Below are positions 35,848 through 46,951 of a DNA stretch of 64,000 bases, piece after piece. Where the stretch lies: positions 102,341,951 to 102,405,950 of the forward strand of contig NC_071389.1 of the NCBI RefSeq assembly GCF_022682495.2. The letters are read 5' to 3'. How positions within the stretch are numbered: the first letter of the stretch is position 1; each line of letters starts with the position of its first letter. The DNA is from Desmodus rotundus (taxonomy: Eukaryota; Chordata; Mammalia; Chiroptera; Phyllostomidae). The notes under the pieces are model-generated. The model worked only from the letters and a program-made list of their open reading frames with translations. It ran no database searches and was not told the origin of the DNA. A program made the position numbers and the translations under genes.

Positions 35848-36507
35848 TGTCAACATAAGAAACATCCAAACCTGTAAGAATTTTTATGAGTTTTGTTTGA
35901 GCCAAACTGACAACAATTGCTGAGAAGCACAATCTCAACAGATGAGATAATGCTCCAGAGAATGGCAAGTTTGTACCTTATTTTATCACAATCAAAAGAT
36001 GAGGTATAAGGGGCTTACATGAAATTCACTGGTGATAGGTGGGAGAAAGCAAAATGGGGGAAATCTCTGGAACTAAATTAAAAACTACAAGGAATAGACA
36101 CACACTTCTATGTAGTTGGATATAGGATAGTTAACAGTTAACAAGTAATGTGATAATAATAACAATGAGGGGATTTGTGGTCACTGCTCTGGTGGTTGTG
36201 CTTTGAGGGATGGAGGTTGGGGAAAGGAAATTACTTTGATATTCCAAAAGCATGTTATTAGGTATGTTATCATAGATGCCAAAAAAAAAAAAAAAAGACA
36301 ACAGACAGCCTCAGTTAAGGTAAAGACTGACTTTTGTCAGGGAAAATAGTGGCCTAGGACAAGATGACCAGCCACGAACTGTCTTCATTTAGAACGTTTT
36401 AATTTCGAACCATCCTATGTGGTTACTTTAAGTCTCTGAGTTTGCAGGGCCACAGTGCAGTCCTCCCTTGAGTTTGTCAGGTTTAGTGTGTGGCCCCTTT
36501 TCATCCA
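35848..36507. mobile_element. solo-LTR-like element with 6-bp duplication
   Basis: A 660-bp block interrupts the old L1M between TTTTGATCAGTAC and ATTTAAATTATTCAC, which join cleanly when it is removed. It starts TGTCAACATAAG and ends TTCATCCA, so it has TG...CA termini, and the direct repeat CAGTAC flanks it at 35842-35847 and 36508-36513. Such termini, a 4-6 bp duplication and no coding capacity describe a solo LTR of an endogenous retrovirus. A poly-A run (about 36281-36297) lies inside. Transcriptional orientation and family are unknown. Confidence 0.72.
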
Positions 36508-37050
36508 CAGTACATTTAAATTATTCACATTTTAATTCATTATTGGTATAGTTGGTTTAATATCTACTATCTTTGCAACTATTTTCTGTTCATTGCCCTT
36601 GTTTGTGTTTTTGATCTTCCCCTCCTTTTCTGTCTTCCCTGGTTTTACTTGAGCATTTTATATGATTCCATTTTTTCTCATAAACTATACTTATTTTTTA
36701 TTTAAAATTTTTTTAGTGGTTGCCTTCTCTAATGCTCTTCCTTTCAAATTTCTAACCTATATCATTTTCCTTCTCTGGGAAGAATTTCTTTTTAACATTT
36801 CTTACAAGGCAACTCTATTGGTGACAAATTCCATCAATTTTTCTTTGTTTGAGAAAATCTTTCTTTTTCTTTCATTTTTTTCTTCTTTTTTTTCTCCATT
36901 TAAATACTTTCAATTTTTTATTGTGGTAAAATATACATAGCATAAAATTTATAATTTCAACCATTCTTAATCTACTTTTAAGTGACATTCATTAAGTACA
37001 TTCATATTTTTTTCACCCATCACTACCATCCATCTCCAGAACATTTTTAT

Positions 37051-38954
37051 TTTTTAAATATATTTATTGATTGTGCTATTAGTTGTCCCATTTTCCCCCT
37101 TCACTACACTCCATCCTGCCCACACCCTCCCTCCCACATTCCCCCCCTATAGTTCATGTCCATGGGTCATACATATAAGTTCTTTGGCTTCTACATTTCC
37201 TACACTATTCTTACCCTCCCCCTGTCTATTTTCAACCTATCGTTTATGCTACTTATTCTCTGTACCTTTTCCCCCTCTCTCTTCCTCCCACTCCCCTGTT
37301 GATAACCCTCCATGTGATCTCCATTTCTGTGGTTCTGTTCCTGTTCTAGTTGTTTGCTTAGTTTGCTTTTGTTTTGGTTTTAGGTGTGGTTGTTAATAAC
37401 TGTGAGTTTGCTGTCATTTTTACTGTTCCTATTTTTTTTATCTTCTTTTTCTTAGGTAAATCCCTTTAACATTTCATATAATAAAGGCTTGGTGATGATG
37501 AACTCCTTTAACTTGACCTTATCTGAGAAGCACTTTATCTGCCCTTCCATTCTAAATGATAGCTTTGCTGGATACAGTAATCTTGGAAGTAGGTCCTTGC
37601 CCTTCACGACTTGGAATACTTCTTTCCAGACCCTTCTTGCCTGCAAAGTTTCTTTTAAGAAGTCAGCTGACAGTCCTATGGGAACTCCTTTGTAGGTAAC
37701 TGTGACCTTCTCTCCTGTTGCTTGTAAGATTCTCTCCTTCTGTTTCATCTTGGGGAATGTAATGATGATGTGCCTTGGTGTGTTCCTCCTTGGGTCCGAC
37801 TTCTATGGTAGTCTCTCAGCTTCCTGGACTTCCTGGAAGTCTATTTCCTTTGCCAGATTGGGAAAGTTCTCCTTCATTATTTGTTCAAATAAGTTTTCAA
37901 TTTGTTGCTCTTCCTCCTATACTTCTGGTACCCCTGTAATTCGGATGTTGGAAGGTTTCAAGATGTCCTGGAGGTTCCAAAGACTCTCCTCATTTTTTTG
38001 AATTCTTGTTGCTTCCTTCTTTTCTGGTTGGATGTTTCTTTCTTCCTCTGGTCGACACCGTTGATTTGAGTCCCAGTTTCCTTCTCATCACTATTGGTTC
38101 TCTGTACATTTTTCTTTATTTCACTTAGCATAGCCTTCATTTTTTCATCTAATTTGTGACCAAATTCAACCAATTCTGTGAGCATCCTAATTACCAGTGT
38201 TTTGAATTGTGCATCTGATAGGTTGGCTATCTCTTCATTGCTTAGTTGAATTATTTCTGGAGCTTTGAAGTGTTCTGTCATTTGGGCCTTTTATTTATTT
38301 TTTTTTCATCTTGGCACACCTGTTACAAAAAGGGGCGGATCCTTAGGTGTTCCCCTCCGGCGGGGTAATGCTAGTCACTGCACTGTGACGCTGTCTGTGG
38401 GGGAGGGGCCAAGAGGGAGCAATGGCGCTTGCTCCACTCTCTACCAGATTTCAGTCACTCCCTCCCCTACCCACAATCAAATTGGGCCCCTCTGGTGCTG
38501 GTGCTGGTTCCTGAGTGGGTGGGCTTGTGCACGCCCTGGGCCCCCATGGGTCTCTCCAACGACCTCTCCTGTGAGGCTGGGAGTTTCTCCTGTTGCCACC
38601 TCAACCCCCACGGGTGTTTTCACTGAGAGGTTTGAGGCTTTATTTCCCTGTGCCGGAACCCTGAGTTATGCAGTCGGGTTCGCTCCCCCGCCGTTTCTAT
38701 GCGCGAATGTGGGGTCTGCTAGCGGTGGGACTGCCTGCCCCATTAGTCCCACACTCCACCAGTCTCAGTCCACCGCGACTACGCAATTCCTCTCAGCCCG
38801 GCTGCTCATCTCCGCCCCTCCTACCAGTCTGGATGAATGTTTCTTTTTTTATCTCCTTGGTTGTCAGACTTCCTTGCCATTTGATTTTCTGTCAGTTCTG
38901 GGTGTGCGAGGAGGCACTGTGTGTCTACCTACCCCTCCATCTTGGTTCTCGATT
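37051..38954 (-). mobile_element. half-L1 (HAL1) copy 2, full length
   Basis: A 1.9-kb element with exact ends set by a perfect 15-bp duplication, CCAGAACATTTTTAT, at 37036-37050 and 38955-38969. In transcript order: a G+C-rich 5' UTR (38954 to about 38290, starting near the complement of CCCTCCATCTTGG), an ORF1-like region (about 38290-37452), and a 3' UTR of about 400 bp with CCATGTGATCTCCATTTCTG on the plus strand. There is no ORF2 at all. The ORF1 region is split: the N-terminal block (38281-37958) holds NLSDAQFKTLVIRMLTELVE, and the C-terminal block (37748-37452) holds ERILQATGEKVTVTYKGVPI and LQARRVWKEVFQVVKGKDLL. It can only have moved using enzymes of autonomous L1. Confidence 0.92.
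37452..38281 (-). pseudogene. HAL1 ORF1 remnant, copy 2
   Basis: Two ORF1p-like blocks in different frames. The N-terminal block (38281-37958, 107 residues) is charged and coiled-coil-like. The C-terminal block (37748-37452, 98 residues) covers the end of the RNA-binding region and the C-terminal domain. The frame between them is broken by shifts and a stop, and the same stop-bearing text (CTCCTATACTTCTGGTACCC on the plus strand) recurs in copy 3. So the break was already present in the source element, or the copies are related by duplication. No functional protein is expected. Confidence 0.8.
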
Positions 38955-40010
38955 CCAGAACATTTTTATCTTCTCAAACTGAAATTCTGTCCTCATTAAA
39001 CATTAATTTTCTATTCCTTCTCCCCAGGACAACCACCCTCTACTTTCTGTCCCTATGAATTTGACTACTCTAGGTACCTCATATAAATGGAATCATACAG
39101 TATTTGTATTTTTCTTCAGTTTTTAAGAATAATTTCACCTGATACAGAATTCCATTTGATGGTTTTTTTCATTCAATACTTTAAATATTTTACTCCACTC
39201 TCTTCTTGCTTGCATAATTTCTGAACAGATGTCTGATGTAGTTCTCATTTTTGTTCCTCTACAAGCAAGGTGGACATTCTTCCTCTGGTTTCAATAAAGA
39301 TTTTCACTTTGTTTTTGATTTTCTACAGCTTGAATATAATGTGCCTAAATAAGTGTCCAGTTGTCAGTATTTATCCTTCTTTCCATTCTCTAGGTTTTCT
39401 GGGTCTGTGGTTTAGTGTTCATTACCTTGGAGAAATTCTCAGTCCTTATTGCTTCAAATATTTCTTTTATTCCTTTCTCTTTTTCTTCTCCTTCTAGTAC
39501 ACCCATTACACGTATGGCAGAACTTTTGTAATTGTTCCACATTCTAGGACATTCTGTTCTTCAATTTTTTTTTTCCATTTTTCTCTTTGTTGTTTAGTTT
39601 GGGAAGTTTCTGTTGACATATGTTCAAACTCATTGGTTCCTTTCCGTGCCATGTCCAGTCCACTGAGGAGCCCACCAACAGCATTCTCTGTTTGGTACAG
39701 TGCTTTTCATCTCTAGGAATACCCTTTAGTTCTTTCTTAAGGTATCCAACTGTATGCGTACATTACCCATCTGTTCTTGCATGATGTCCTCTTTTTCCGT
39801 GAGAGCCCTTAGCATATTAATCAGTTATTTAAATTCTCAGCCCAATAATTCTAAAATTTCTGCCACATTTGAACCTGGTTGTGATCATTGCTTTCTATCT
39901 CAAACTGTGTTTTGTGCCTTTATAGGATGCCTTGTAATTTTTTGTTGAAAACTGGATATAATGGATTAGGTAACAGTAACGGTCCTGGCTCCAGCAGCAG
40001 CTTCTGCTCT

Positions 40011-40531
40011 TGGTGAGTCATGACTGTCTGTATCTGTCTCTCTGTCCACTTCTGTTTTTGTTGTGTTTTTTGAGAAAACTTGTCAAGGCAAATTTTTTTC
40101 AAGTTAGATAAATATGTCAAAAATACAGGCCAGTGTATATAATAATAAATAATAGTAATTTCAGCCACTTAAAAGTTATACAGAATTTGGAAAAAGTAGT
40201 TTGTACACAAGTCTTAAATCATTCAGTTCATAAATAGTATACAACTGCTCAATTTATTTATTGCTAGTTATATGCAGCTCTTACTTGAGACTGCTCTCCA
40301 CAAGCAAAAGGGCAGTGTTTGTGCATTCTAATTGTTGCTTCAAAGGCTGTGATTTTTAAAGCCAATCCAAAATCACGATAAGTTCATTTTGAATAAAGTA
40401 TAAGTTTTGATTAGTACTATAAGGAGTAGTCCAAATTTCAATTCCACCCTCTTCTTCAATTTAATTTAATTTTGTCAATATATCAGAAATGTAATATTTT
40501 GTTTGAGGAAAGAGTAAATGAATTACTGTTT
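40011..40531. other. anonymous AT-rich DNA
   Basis: No gene or named repeat is seen between the old L1M 5' part and HAL1 copy 3. Confidence 0.35.
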
Positions 40532-41801
40532 TTTTAATAATATATTTTATTGATTACGCTATTAGTTGTCCCATTCCCCCCCTCTATTCCCCTCCACCCT
40601 GCACACCCCCTCCCACCCACATTCCCCCCCCACTTTAGTTCATGTCCATGGGTCATACATACAAGTTCTTTGGCTTCTACATTTCCTATACTATTCTTAC
40701 CCTCCTCCTGTCTATTTTCTACCTACCATTTATGTTACTTATTCTCTGTACCTTCCCCCGCCCTGTCCCCCTCCCACTCCTGTGTTGATAACCCTCCATG
40801 TGATCTCCATTTCTGTGGTTCTGTTCCTGTTCTAGTTGTTTGCTTAGTTTGCTTTTGTTTTTGTTTTAGGTGTGGTTGTTAATAACTGTGAGTTTGCTGT
40901 CATTTTTACTGTTCCTATTTTTGATCTTCTTTTTCTTAGGTAAATCCCTTTAACATTTCATATAATAAAGGCTTGGTGATGATGAACTCCTTTAACTTGA
41001 CCTTATCTGAGAAGCACTTTATCTGCCCTTCCATTCTAAATGATAGCTTTGCTGGATACAGTAATCTTGGAAGTAGGTCCTTGCCCTTCATGACTTGGAA
41101 TACTTCTTTCCAGACCCTTCTTGCCTGCAAAGTTTCTTTTAAGAAGTCAGCTGACAGTCCTATGGGAACTCCTTTGTAGGTAACTGTGACCTTCTCTCCT
41201 GTTGCTTGTAAGATTCTCTCCTTCTGTTTCATCTTGGGGAATGTAATGATGATGTGCCTTGGTGTGTTCCTCCTTGGGTCCGACTTCTATGGTAGTCTCT
41301 CAGCTTCCTGGACTTCCTGGAAGTCTATTTCCTTTGCCAGATTGGGAAAGTTCTCCTTCATTATTTGTTCAAATAAGTTTTCAATTTGTTGCTCTTCCTC
41401 CTATACTTCTGGTACCCCTGTAATTCGGATGTTGGAAGGTTTCAAGATGTCCTGGAGGTTCCAAAGACTCTCCTCATTTTTTTGAATTCTTGTTGCTTCC
41501 TTCTTTTCTGGTTGGATGTTTCTTTCTTCCTTCTGGTTGACACCGTTGATCTGAGTCCCAGTTTCCTTCCCGTCACCATTGGTTCCCTGTACATTTTCCT
41601 TTATTTCACTCAGCATAGCCTTCATTTTTTTCCATCTAATTTGTGACCAAATTCAACCAATTCTGTGAGCATCCTAATTACCAGTGTTTTGAATTGTGCA
41701 TCTGATAGGTTGGCTATCTCTTCATTACTTAGTTGTATTTTTTCTGGAGCTTTGATCTGTTCTTTCATTTGGGCCATTTTTTTTTTGTCTTGGGGTGCCT
41801 G
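40532..41801 (-). mobile_element. half-L1 (HAL1) copy 3, 5'-truncated
   Basis: Same 3' UTR and ORF1-like region as copy 2, on the minus strand. It stops at TCTTGGGGTGCCTG, so most of the 5' UTR is missing. From about 40933 to 41500 it is almost identical to copy 2 (37449-38020), with only scattered substitutions, for example CACGAC versus CATGAC, and the same internal stop. The T-rich 3' tail differs from copy 2, which argues for separate insertions from one source. I see no clear target-site duplication. Confidence 0.87.
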
Positions 41802-41807
41802 AGCCAA
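40936..41807 (-). pseudogene. HAL1 ORF1 remnant, copy 3
   Basis: Blocks at 41807-41622 (with KIQLSNEEIANLSDAQFKTL), 41625-41401 and 41232-40936 (with QARRVWKEVFQVMKGKDLLP) are ORF1p-like and parallel copy 2. The frame changes between blocks, so the protein is not intact. It has about 99 percent visual identity to copy 2 in the C-terminal block. Confidence 0.78.
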
Positions 41808-42018
41808 GAAAGGTTAAGTGCCTAAGGCAGGTTCTGCTGAAAGAACCAGTGCACCCTACTGTCTTGGAACGTGCAGATAAAAATGCTGGAAGAACTTGTC
41901 GCTGTGTAAAAAGTCTTCCTGCATCCACACAACTGCAGTTCCTTGGAAAAAAGCACGTTCTCAATGGCAGGGATCATTGCTCTTTTCTTTGTAAGTTTTC
42001 CTCCTGCTCCTGGTTTTC
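41802..42018. other. short unique spacer between HAL1 copies
   Basis: About 217 bp of non-repeat sequence with overlapping open frames on both strands (for example 41795-42043 plus). I do not recognise a protein in it. Its right end, TCCTGGTTTTC at 42008-42018, is the target duplication of HAL1 copy 4. Confidence 0.4.
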
Positions 42019-43906
42019 TTTTTTTTTTAATGTATTTTATTGATTATGCTATTACAGTTGTCCCATTTCCTGCCCCCCTCACTCCACTCCATCCTGTCCA
42101 CCCCCTCCCTCCCACATTCCCCCCCTATAGTTCATGTTCATGGGTCATACTTATAAGTTCTTTGGTTTCTACATTTCCTATACTATTCTTACCCTCCCCC
42201 TGTCTATTTTCCACTTATCATCTATGCTACTTATTCTCTGTACCTTCCCCCGCCCTGTCCCCCTCCCACTCCTGTGTTGACAACCCTCCATGTGATCTCC
42301 ATCTCTATGGTTCTGTTCCTGTTCTAGTTGTTTGCCTAGTTTGCTCTTGTGTTTGTTTTAGGTGTGGTTGTTAATAACTGTGAGTTTGCTGTCATTTTTA
42401 CTTTTCCTATTTTTAATCTTCTTTTTCTTAGATAAGTCCCTTTGACATTTCATATAATAAGGGCTTGGTTATGATGAACTCTTTTAACTTGACCTTATCT
42501 GGGAACCACTTTATCTGCCCTTCCATTCTAAAGGATAGCTTTGTTGGATAGAGTAATCTTGGATGTAGGTACTTCCCTCTCATGACTTGGAATCCTTCTT
42601 TCCAGGCTTTTCTTGCCTGTAAGTTTTCTTTTGGGAAATCAGCTGATAGCCTTATGGGTACTCTTTTGTAGGTAACTGTCTCCTTTTCTCTTGCTGCTTT
42701 TAAGATTCTCTCCTTATCTTTAATCATGGATAACTTAATTATGATGTGTCTTGGTGTGTGCTTTCCTGGGTCCAGCTTCTTTGGGACTCTCTGGGCTTCC
42801 TGGACTTCCTGAAAGCCTATTTCCTTTGCCAGATTAGGGAAGTTCTCTTTCATTATTTTTTTCAAATAAGTTTTCAGTTTCTTGCTCCTTGTCATCTCCT
42901 TCTGGCACCCCTATGATTCAGATGTTGGAAGGTTTAAAGTTTCCCTCATTTTTTCTGAATTCTGGTTTCTTCATTCTGTTCTGGGTGAATGTTTATTTCT
43001 CCCTCCTGCTCCAAATCGATGATTTGAGTTCCTTCTCATCACTGTTAGTTCCCTGTACATTTTCTTTTTTTTCATTTTGCATAGCCTTCACTTCTTCCTC
43101 TATTTTGTGACCATACTCAACCATTTCTGTGAGCATCTGATTACCAGTGTTTTGAACCCTGCATCTAATACATTGACTATGTCTTCATTGCTTAGTTCCA
43201 TTTTTGGAGCTTTGATCTGTTCTTTTATTTGGGCTATATATATATTTTTTCTCAGTGTGCCTATTATGTAGTAAGGGGTGGAGCCTTAGGTATTTACCAG
43301 GTTGGGGCAACCCATGAAGCTGTGCTGTAGAGTTGTATGTGGGGTCCAGGGGGGAATAATGGTGAGTGCTTGGTTCTTGGCTTGCTTTTAGTCACTTCCC
43401 CGGTTACCCACTAGCAAATTGGGACCTTCTGGTGCTGATTCCTTGGTGGGGGGGATTGTATACATTCTCGGACCCTGTGGGTCTCTCCAACGAACTCTCC
43501 AGTGAGGCTGGGAACTTCTCCCACTGCCTCAACCCCTACAGGTTTTTTCAGTCAGAGGTTTTGAGGCTTTATTTCCCTGCACTGGAACCCTGGGTTGCTC
43601 AGTCTCTCTCGCTCCCAAGTTGTTCCTCCTGGTTTATCCACATACAAATGTGGGACCACCTGGTCCACTAGTCACTGCATTGCCACACGTCTTCTCTGCC
43701 CCAGCTGTCTGTCTCTGTCCTTCCTACCAATCTGTATGAATGTTTCTTTTTTAACTCCTTGGTTGTCAACTTTCCCTACAGTTCAATTTCCTGGAAGTTC
43801 TGGTTATTTTTTGTTTTTAAATTTGTTGTTGTCCTTCTTTTGGTTGTGCAAGGAGGGAAAGTATATCTATCTATGCCTCCATCTTGGCCAGAAGTTCTCT
43901 CTGAAT
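42019..43906 (-). mobile_element. half-L1 (HAL1) copy 4, full length
   Basis: A 1.89-kb minus-strand element with an 11-bp duplication, TCCTGGTTTTC, at 42008-42018 and 43907-43917. The transcript starts near GCCAAGATGGAGG (the complement of 43879-43891), a YY1-like start variant. The ORF1-like region keeps the longest open block of the four copies (42895-42428). It is followed by the 3' UTR and an A-rich tail. Its sequence is clearly diverged from copies 2 and 3, so it represents a different subfamily or age. Confidence 0.9.
42428..42895 (-). pseudogene. HAL1 ORF1 C-terminal half, copy 4
   Basis: A 155-residue block homologous to the L1 ORF1p RRM and C-terminal domain: KENFPNLAKEIGFQEVQEAQ, HTPRHIIIKLSMIKDKERIL and QARKAWKEGFQVMRGKYLHP. 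ORF1p normally forms RNA-binding trimers; the coiled-coil half is not in this frame. The order and spacing match the autonomous L1 ORF1 of this window (22771-22253), showing that HAL1 derives from an L1 ORF1 but is a distinct lineage. Confidence 0.82.
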
Positions 43907-43917
43907 TCCTGGTTTTC

Positions 43918-45510
43918 AAATGGAGTGATAAGAAATGTTAACTTTGAGTTTCAATGTAGAAACAAAGCTGGCACATCTAGCTTTAAAACATTGAAACAAT
44001 AAATTCAAGAATGGAAAAAACTATTTAAAGTTTAACCAAAAACCAAAGCTATACTTCTTTCTCTTTAGCTGTTAAATGTTGAGACATAAAATGAAGTTTA
44101 TGGGCTAATGAAGATCTGCTGCTCTCTATTTTCTTGTTAAAAAGACAAAGAGTTAGCCATACAACTGGCACAAGTTTTAAAGCAAAGCTATTTTCTCACA
44201 ATATGGAAGAACAAATCATAAAATCAAATAATTTTAAATGTAGTTAGGAAAAGAAGGATAATGCAGGTGACAGTGTAAAACACAGGAAGAAATCACTTAC
44301 TTTGGGGGTGGATAGTACATAGGAGACTTTTAGCCTAAAGTTCATGTGGAAGACTTAGAAGTTAAGGATATACCAAAGAGAGAGCAATGGCTTCGTTTCC
44401 AGCTTTCCTGTCAGACCCTGCTACGGGCTCAGGTTTATTGCTGACATTCTATCGTCATAAGTTCTTGAATAAATTGAGACATATATTGGCATTAAGGATG
44501 AGGTGAATTGGAAAAACCTTTAAAAACAATTTTTAGGACAAAAGTGACACTCATGACCATTTGGCAATGACACTTTGTGATTTAAACCCTAAAAGTGGGC
44601 CACTTTTTTAAGAGGTAGAAAACAAGTACAAAAACTTACCATTTGGCCACCTCTCCCAACTTTTGGCCAACCTTGGATCTCAGTAGTTTTCATTCCTGAT
44701 TCTCCCATTAGAGCTATTAGTCCCACTACTATTCATTACCTAAAGTTATAAACCTAGAGCTGCCAAGAAAAATCTTTTAAGAATTTAGCTTTTAAGTCAC
44801 TGAGTATATCCAATACGCAGGTGTCAAGTAAGAACCTGTTATACCTCTATACTAGAATAATTCATTTCATAAGGACATATCAACATAGAAAACATTACAT
44901 AACATGAAAAAGACCACCGAGTATCACTACATGCGATTCTAATATATCAGAGCAGTTATGCAAACCAAAATTATTAATATTTTCATTGAACTGATTTGAA
45001 AAAGCCTTAGCTAAAAACTGTATTACCAGTGTTTACTGAAAATAGGTATGTGTTCTACTACAAAATTAACCTAATAAGAAAACAATACTCCACTTTGTTA
45101 CAGTAATGTTGTGCTGATATCCTGTAGACAATATTATAAAAGGATTGCATTTTTGCAATAGGCTGGGCTCACAGTATGTTAAAACAGAGTTCATGTGTTT
45201 ATAATATTACTATAAGAACATCATTAGTGAAATGTATGTAAGTCATGTAAAACACTAGCATTAAAACTCTTAAGGGCAATAACTCAAACAGGCAGCTGCT
45301 AGAGAAGGTGCTGCTAGGAATTATATACACACACGTATAATACCTATATGTACACACATATGTATGTACAGATATATACATATGTGTGTATATGTAAAAA
45401 ATTTAGTTACAGCACATACTAATTTATCATGCTTCCACAGTGAAATGAATCAATTCACATAAATTGTTGCTGAAACTAATGACCCAAAGGATAATGGACT
45501 TTTGCCCCCT
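43918..45510. other. anonymous AT-rich DNA
   Basis: No gene is recognised. A short CA/TA dinucleotide-rich patch lies at about 45327-45398. Sequence immediately below 45511 may include the 3' UTR of the NXT2 pseudogene. Confidence 0.35.
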
Positions 45511-45919
45511 TCAGCTACTAGCCCAGTCTTGAAAACAGAAGCAATCACTTGCAGTCTTCCACACAGTGTTGTTAGGAGTAGCCTGAGCAGCCAGTGGGAA
45601 GTGCTGATTGAAAAAGTGCTGTTTCCATCAAACTTCACAGTCTCACTGGTCACAACAAGAACTGGGCCTGCATAGTTTGCTCATGAACTGGTTGGTAATC
45701 TAACATATTAACTTAGAGTTCACTAGAAGCCAACACCTCAAAAAAAATTAGAGCTTCCAGCCCTGTAACAATATTTCCATTTTATATTAAAGTAGTGTTG
45801 TCAAGATGCAGCCTGGTCAGTGCCTGTTTTCTTTTGCCCATTGTCTCATAGTAAATATTGACAAATTTCTTGGTAGCTCTATATGTGTGATCTACATAAG
45901 TTCTAAAATCCACAGCCAT
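45511..45919 (-). pseudogene. NXT2: processed pseudogene of NXT2 (NTF2-like export factor 2)
   Basis: NXT proteins pair with NXF1-type receptors to export mRNA from the nucleus. The minus strand encodes a near-complete NXT2-like reading: [40 protein letters not shown] and TTLI, then a TAA stop where the parent has Trp. After that, in frame, come NGN, SSEL, a second stop, VNMLDYQPVHEQTMQ, a small deletion that shifts the frame, [10 protein letters not shown], and finally text equivalent to the conserved NNTVWK...CF.F.DW end, with a stop at 45511-45513. Coding text runs without introns, so this is a retrocopy. I place the start at the methionine before AVDF; the frame stays open upstream to 46111, probably parental 5' UTR. 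It has at least two stops and two frameshifts, so it is dead. Confidence 0.9.
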
Positions 45920-46129
45920 AGCCATAGCCATCAGGGAGACTGAAGCAGTCCATTCAGGCAATGGTAGCATCACTATCTCCTCATGTGTCCAGCTCCCTTG
46001 GCTATAGGAGGACCAAATACAAAGGTAAGTAGAGAAATCCACCAAACACATGGAATTCTTTCCCTGCTCATTGTCTCCTGGCAGTAGATTGGTCTTTAGT
46101 TCTCTGTCCACTTTTAGAACAGAACAGTG

Positions 46130-46471
46130 GCTGCCCTGTGACCTCAGTCCTCTGGAAGATCTAAGAGTTGTTGATTTTCAGTTTATTCAATTTTTTCTTA
46201 TTGCCAGACAAGAGTGATGACTTCAAAGGTCTCTACACATTGGATCAGAAACCAGAAGTTCCCAAAAGGCTTTTAGGATGCCATTTGTCCTTTTATGTAC
46301 ACATCAAATTTCATACATTCAGTGAACATTTATGAAGTGCTGTCCCCAACCTGCCTTGCATGCCTAAATGTCCAGCCTCCTCTGGAACCCTATGAGATTT
46401 GCCCAGATGAGACCTCCTTGCATCTCGACAGACTGTATGTGGGGTTAGTAAGGAAGGAAAAAACAGAAGAA
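46130..46471. other. anonymous DNA
   Basis: No gene or named repeat is seen up to the L1 insertion site. Confidence 0.35.
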
Positions 46472-46951
46472 GGAGGAATCTTTTTTTTTTTAGAGTTTTT
46501 TAAAAAAATTATTTTATCTTTGTTCAATTAGAGTTGTCTGCATTTTCTACCCACCCCTCCCCCGCACCCCACCCAAACCCACCTCTCTCCCTTGCTTCCA
46601 CCCTCCCCCTTGGTTTTGACCATGTGTCCTTTATAGTAGTTCCTGAAAACCCTTCTCCCGACTGTCCCCTCCTCCTTTCCCTCTGGCTATTGTTAGATTG
46701 TTCTTAACTTCAATGACTCTGGTTATATTTTGTTTACTTTTTTCTTTTGTTGATTATGTTCCAGTTAAAGGTGAGATCATATGGTATTTGTCCCTCACTG
46801 CCAGGCTTATTTCAGTTAGCATAACGCTCTCCAGTTCCATCCATGCTGTCGCAAAGGGTAGGAGATCCTTCTTTCTCTCTGCGGCATAGAATTCTATTGT
46901 GTAAATGTACCATAGTTTTTTGACCCACTCCTTTACTGATGGGCACTTAGG

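Larger units (their letters stand above)
36905..39110 (-). mobile_element. L1M 3' UTR fragment carrying HAL1 copy 2
   Basis: Complement of an L1M 3' UTR: TTATTGTGGTAAAATATACA, TCACCCATCACTACCATCCA, then after the nested HAL1 AACATTAATTTTCTATTCCT, TCTACTTTCTGTCCCTATGA and CTCTAGGTACCTCATATAAA. The two parts are 36905-37050 and 38955-39110. It is set inside the older L1M, whose ORF1 region resumes at about 39111. Confidence 0.8.
32060..40010 (-). mobile_element. old L1M, broken by nested insertions
   Basis: Minus-strand pieces of one old L1M-type element can be followed across the interval: 3' UTR (32060-32737, with GCAACCACTGATGGTTTTAC), ORF2 3' part (34502-34577 and 34872-35614), the ORF2 start region (about 35400-35847 and 36514-36900), then ORF1 and upstream sequence (39111-40010, with TCACCTGATACAGAATTCCA and TACACCCATTACACGTATGG). 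About 4 kb of central ORF2 is missing, so an internal deletion is needed. Later insertions split it: HAL1 copy 1, two Ves SINEs, a solo-LTR-like element and an L1M 3' end that itself contains HAL1 copy 2. It is possible that two old L1s abut rather than one being deleted. Confidence 0.7.
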
